The position numbers and the translations under genes were made by a program. From Butyrivibrio sp. MC2013 (GTDB lineage Bacteria > Bacillota > Clostridia > Lachnospirales > Lachnospiraceae), in NCBI RefSeq assembly GCF_000424585.1, contig NZ_AUKE01000005.1:62001-126000 (forward strand): a DNA stretch of 64,000 nt. The letters are read 5' to 3'. The notes under the pieces are model-generated. The model was not told the DNA's origin and made no database searches. It worked only from the letters and a program-made list of their open reading frames with translations. Below, piece by piece: positions 60,879 through 64,000 of the stretch (within the stretch, counting starts at the first letter, position 1; every line of letters begins with the position of its first letter).

Positions 60879-61832
60879 TTATTGTTCAAGGCCTATGCGT
60901 CTCATCACATGATGCCAGGCCTTTCTGATAAAGCGTCCTGCAGTGAGGTCCAGCCTTGCCAGGAGCTTTTTTGCTGCTGTGATCCTGGGCATTACCAGAT
61001 AATCATATTCATCCAGATGCTCCAGAAGATAACGGGGATATCTGCCATCCACCTCGTTCCACTCAAACCTGGCATTTCTGCCAAGAAGATCTTCCGAGAG
61101 GATCAGATGATCCATAGTCTCAGCCAGTATCTCTCTCTCATTGTATTCCTGATGGGCCGCCGCCTTAATCTTGACGCCTATGCGCTTTGCTGCATTGGTC
61201 TCGTGATGACCGCCCATATAACCAAAGTGCCAACCACCGTCAGCCACTCTTACACTCCTTGGATCTGTCACAGGGACCTGATCCCTAAGCCTTACTATAC
61301 CGTCCTTTGGAATCTGCCTGATAGAAGTGATCTTGGTACCCAGCCACTTCCTGTCTCCATCAGCTATCTCAGGAAAATCTCCCGCTGTTGCAAGGAGCCT
61401 TCCCGATACTTCCATCATATTGATAAAAGCATAGTAATTATCCTGGGCCAGGTGGTATACCTTGCCGGGATCAAAGCTCTCTATGATCTTCTCCAATACC
61501 TCAGGCCTTGGGATCTCGTCGCAGTCACTGAGCATGATGATGTCAGTGTCCGTGGCATCCTTAAGTCCTTCTATCAGGTGATTTTTCTGGAAGACATCCC
61601 TTTCAAAGGTAGTTATGTCTCTGGGATTCTCATCTACCACTATATAAGTGATCTTGTGGAGAAATTCCCTGAACATATCCTTGTGGGCTTCAAATACCAG
61701 CTTCTTTGGCTCTCCCGAAAAAGTAGTGGTAGCCTCCTCTATAACGAAGCGGTCCACATATGGATCCAGAACATTTAACCTGAGCTTTAATATATCCAGT
61801 TCATTAAAAAAGGGTATGCAATCGTATACCAT
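60879..61832 (-). CDS. Family 17 glycosyltransferase
   Basis: 317 residues from the ATG at 61832. It has the GT17 signature VYDCIPFFNELDILKLRLN, EATTTFSGEPKKLVFE and IIMLSDCDEIPRPEVL (acidic metal site). GT17 in animals adds bisecting GlcNAc; bacterial members act on surface glycans. An in-frame ATG at 61880 adds 16 residues without family similarity. Confidence 0.9.
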   Translation of the reverse strand: MVYDCIPFFNELDILKLRLNVLDPYVDRFVIEEATTTFSGEPKKLVFEAHKDMFREFLHKITYIVVDENPRDITTFERDVFQKNHLIEGLKDATDTDIIMLSDCDEIPRPEVLEKIIESFDPGKVYHLAQDNYYAFINMMEVSGRLLATAGDFPEIADGDRKWLGTKITSIRQIPKDGIVRLRDQVPVTDPRSVRVADGGWHFGYMGGHHETNAAKRIGVKIKAAAHQEYNEREILAETMDHLILSEDLLGRNARFEWNEVDGRYPRYLLEHLDEYDYLVMPRITAAKKLLARLDLTAGRFIRKAWHHVMRRIGLEQ

Positions 61833-61910
61833 ATGCCTATAACCTTCCAACGAGCCCGCTCTCATCCGGCCATTTTGCAAGGGGAAGCCGGAAAGACAGA
61901 TCGGGGAAAT

Positions 61911-63404
61911 TTATTGATCCTTGTAAACAGCTTCCCATTCTTCATAAGGGATAGCCCTGATGGAGTCTACTCCAAAATAATCTTCATACTGCACATTGAT
62001 CCAAAAGTCAGGATCATCTGTAAGCTCCATCTCATAAGCGCAGCTATAATGGTTATCAAAGTCAGGATGAAACTGTGCCACAGTGATATCATCACTTCCA
62101 GCGGCCTTCTGCTCCAGGATGTATGCCACTCTCTCATCATAATCTCTGCGGATCCTCATGAGCATAACGCCGCAGTCTATAAGATCAAATATGAGATAGA
62201 TGCTAAGAGCCGCCGCACATACAGCGTAGATAAAGGTCAGCATACTGCCAAGCGCCTTCTCCAGCACTTCTCCCGAGACCTTTTCACCAACGCTCTCCTT
62301 CATAAGAGCACAGCTGTCTTCATAATTCTCAGCCTCCCTGAGATTATCAGACAGGCCCTGGATGCAGGCGATCAATAGGAATATACCTGCGCCAAAGATA
62401 GCTCTTACCTGAGGGAGCGCTGTTGCTATCAGCACATAGAGAGTAGCAAAATACAGTGCAAAGAAGGTCAGCCTGTTGCGAAGGGCAATAACCAGTCTTG
62501 TAAGCTCCAGGTGCCCCTCTCTTCTGTATATATACATAACTGTCCAAAGGACTGTTGCAGCAAAGATTGCCAGCAGTATCAGAAATTCATCTCTGTTATA
62601 AAGCGTCAGCTTCTGGAACCTGGCAATATACTTGGCAAGTCCGCTGTAATTCTCTTCTGCAAAGCTCCCTCTGAGCCTGGCTCCGGGAGAAAGTACCATA
62701 AAGGCAAGACCTACCACATTACCTGCAAATGCACTGTAATGATAAGCAGGGATCACCCTTTTCGACCACTTCCTGTAGCCATAGAGGATGATGAGAAAAA
62801 GAGCTGCCGCTCCTGATGTATTCTCATTGCACCAGCCTGCTGCCCAGCCAAAGAAGAATGCTCCTATAATGAGAGGCAGTGAAGCCTTGCGGTCTGCTGC
62901 AAGGAGATCTCTCATCCAGGTCATAAAGCCCAGGATGATCACGGCTCCCCAAAGATAAGTCATAGTGCCTGCCATCCAGAGCATGGTCTGAGCCATATTA
63001 ACTGAGAATATCCACAGTCCCAGCTGTACCAGGAGCATCACAAAAGGATCCCACCTGTCACGCCTTCTCACATTCATATATACAAGAAAAGACAGCAGCA
63101 TAAACATACAGCTGTTGATGATCTTGAATATCCACTGGGGCAGGCAGAGCATAAACCTAAAGAATATAAAGGTCACAGTCCTGCTGTTCCATGTCATGTA
63201 CTGCTGATACTCCTGCTTAAAGAGATCAAGGACTGACTTTGCCTCCCTTACCTGGGATCCATAGCTCATATCATCCGAGATAAGAGGCGTAAAGAAGTTA
63301 AACATGAGTATAAATACAAAGGAGATCAACGCTATGACTGCCACAGCAGTAAAGCGCACATCATGCTTATTTGCCCTGCCTCTTTGCAAGGCTTTATTAT
63401 CCAT
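61911..63404 (-). CDS. DUF6056-type polytopic membrane protein
   Basis: 497 residues with about ten membrane helices and the early periplasmic loop FTPLISDDMSYGSQVREA (DD motif) typical of GT-C-like glycosyltransferases and DUF6056 proteins. Probably a lipid-linked sugar transferase. The ATG at 63404 has AGGA eight bases upstream, just after the stop of the previous gene; a start at 63425 is possible. Confidence 0.78.
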   Translation of the reverse strand: MDNKALQRGRANKHDVRFTAVAVIALISFVFILMFNFFTPLISDDMSYGSQVREAKSVLDLFKQEYQQYMTWNSRTVTFIFFRFMLCLPQWIFKIINSCMFMLLSFLVYMNVRRRDRWDPFVMLLVQLGLWIFSVNMAQTMLWMAGTMTYLWGAVIILGFMTWMRDLLAADRKASLPLIIGAFFFGWAAGWCNENTSGAAALFLIILYGYRKWSKRVIPAYHYSAFAGNVVGLAFMVLSPGARLRGSFAEENYSGLAKYIARFQKLTLYNRDEFLILLAIFAATVLWTVMYIYRREGHLELTRLVIALRNRLTFFALYFATLYVLIATALPQVRAIFGAGIFLLIACIQGLSDNLREAENYEDSCALMKESVGEKVSGEVLEKALGSMLTFIYAVCAAALSIYLIFDLIDCGVMLMRIRRDYDERVAYILEQKAAGSDDITVAQFHPDFDNHYSCAYEMELTDDPDFWINVQYEDYFGVDSIRAIPYEEWEAVYKDQ

Positions 63405-63408
63405 ATTT

Positions 63409-64000
63409 TCAGTCCTGACTTTCATTATTATCCGGAACCTCCATGCCAAATAAATACAAGGCCGCTATGGGCAACAGGATATTCCTGCCTATATAAACAG
63501 ATACAAAGTGAGCTTCAGCAATAGTATATATGCTCACAAGTGTGATCAATATCAAAGCAGCCCCGTCCCTCATCTTCATAGCCCTTATCATTATAAAGAG
63601 TATGACAAGGCATATTACAGCAGCCGGGATCATGCCATACCAATAGGCCAGCCTGCACCAGCCCATATCAAAATAATAGTCTGTATCTCTACCTGCAAAG
63701 AGCTTCCAGCTCTCATATGCTCCGGGATGGGCATCCCAGTTCCAGTAGAGATTCTTGATCCTGCCTGTGAGGAGCCTGTCTGCAAACTGTACATAAGGAT
63801 GCTCCTCTCTCCAGGTATATCTGCTGACTCTGGCAGACCATATGGAGAAGCCTATGCTGAATATGTATCCAAGGGTCCCAATTATATAAGGGATGATATT
63901 AGCAGCCAGTGCAGGGACATATCTTAGAAGAGAGAATACGATAACCGCAAGAGTCCCTATGATCATAGCTGTATCGCAGCCTGTCAGCAAATAAAAAGAG
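63409..64000 (-). CDS. Membrane protein of exopolysaccharide cluster, partial
   Basis: C-terminal 195 or so residues of a polytopic membrane protein; the frame is open to the window edge, so the start lies outside. Five hydrophobic segments and a long extracytoplasmic loop with NWDAHPGAYESWKLF and YFDMGWCRLAYWYG, the kind of loop found in Wzy-like polymerases or O-antigen ligases. No firm family call can be made from the fragment. Confidence 0.65.
   Translation of the reverse strand, partial: SFYLLTGCDTAMIIGTLAVIVFSLLRYVPALAANIIPYIIGTLGYIFSIGFSIWSARVSRYTWREEHPYVQFADRLLTGRIKNLYWNWDAHPGAYESWKLFAGRDTDYYFDMGWCRLAYWYGMIPAAVICLVILFIMIRAMKMRDGAALILITLVSIYTIAEAHFVSVYIGRNILLPIAALYLFGMEVPDNNESQD

Overview
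The window looks like a chromosome segment of an anaerobic, low-to-middle-GC Firmicute of the family Lachnospiraceae, perhaps Butyrivibrio or a relative. This rests on gene content (DUF4364, DUF5685 with a J-domain partner, FchA with FolD), a T-box on thrS, a lysine riboswitch on dapA, GGAGG ribosome binding sites and intrinsic terminators. The genus is inference. There is no rRNA, no CRISPR array and no phage structural gene; one tRNA (Thr, GGT) is present.

Layout. 0-9.7 kb: voltage-gated K+ channel, a decayed TipAS regulator, a BrnT/BrnA toxin-antitoxin pair, a GntR-regulated ABC exporter, a radical SAM gene with a 50-residue membrane ORF, a DUF3990 protein, a membrane protein and a GH13 alpha-glucosidase. 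9.76-18.89 kb: an integrative mobilizable element bounded by an 18-bp direct repeat, with tyrosine integrase, divergent XRE regulator and excisionase-like gene, replication-type ATPase, oriT-like hairpins, MobV relaxase, and cargo (YeiH exporter with LysR regulator, XRE/desulfoferrodoxin-like regulator, several broken genes). 19-36.4 kb: housekeeping genes (nitroreductase, MutS-like ATPase, GNAT, FolD/FchA, TraX, TrkH/TrkA, DUF5685/DnaJ, flavodoxin, ThrS with T-box, SEC-C protein, degenerate LytM protein with bactofilin, YerC). 36.48-39.2 kb: an IS1634-type insertion sequence inside a cold-shock gene. 39.3-55 kb: HisA-like isomerase, lysine-riboswitch dapA-dapB, polysaccharide pyruvyl transferase, TypA, class A PBP, YigZ, two small membrane proteins, tRNA-Thr, DUF4364, RarA, GlmM, HD-GYP. 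55-64 kb: an exopolysaccharide cluster (acyltransferase, glycosyltransferases, WbaP-type initiating transferase, GT17, membrane proteins) running off the right edge.

Most notable: (1) the IS1634-type element is flanked by a perfect 282-bp direct repeat that carries the csp promoter, leader and first codons, so the insertion broke the gene and rebuilt an intact copy downstream. Long, variable duplications are a known habit of IS1634. (2) The converging flavodoxin and thrS genes each end in a terminator-like hairpin with unrelated outer stems, but both loops hold the same approximately 104-bp GC-rich structured element, in the same orientation relative to transcription. (3) The mobilizable element has matching integrase-arm-type repeats at both ends and a deletion-made chimera of two genes near its right end.
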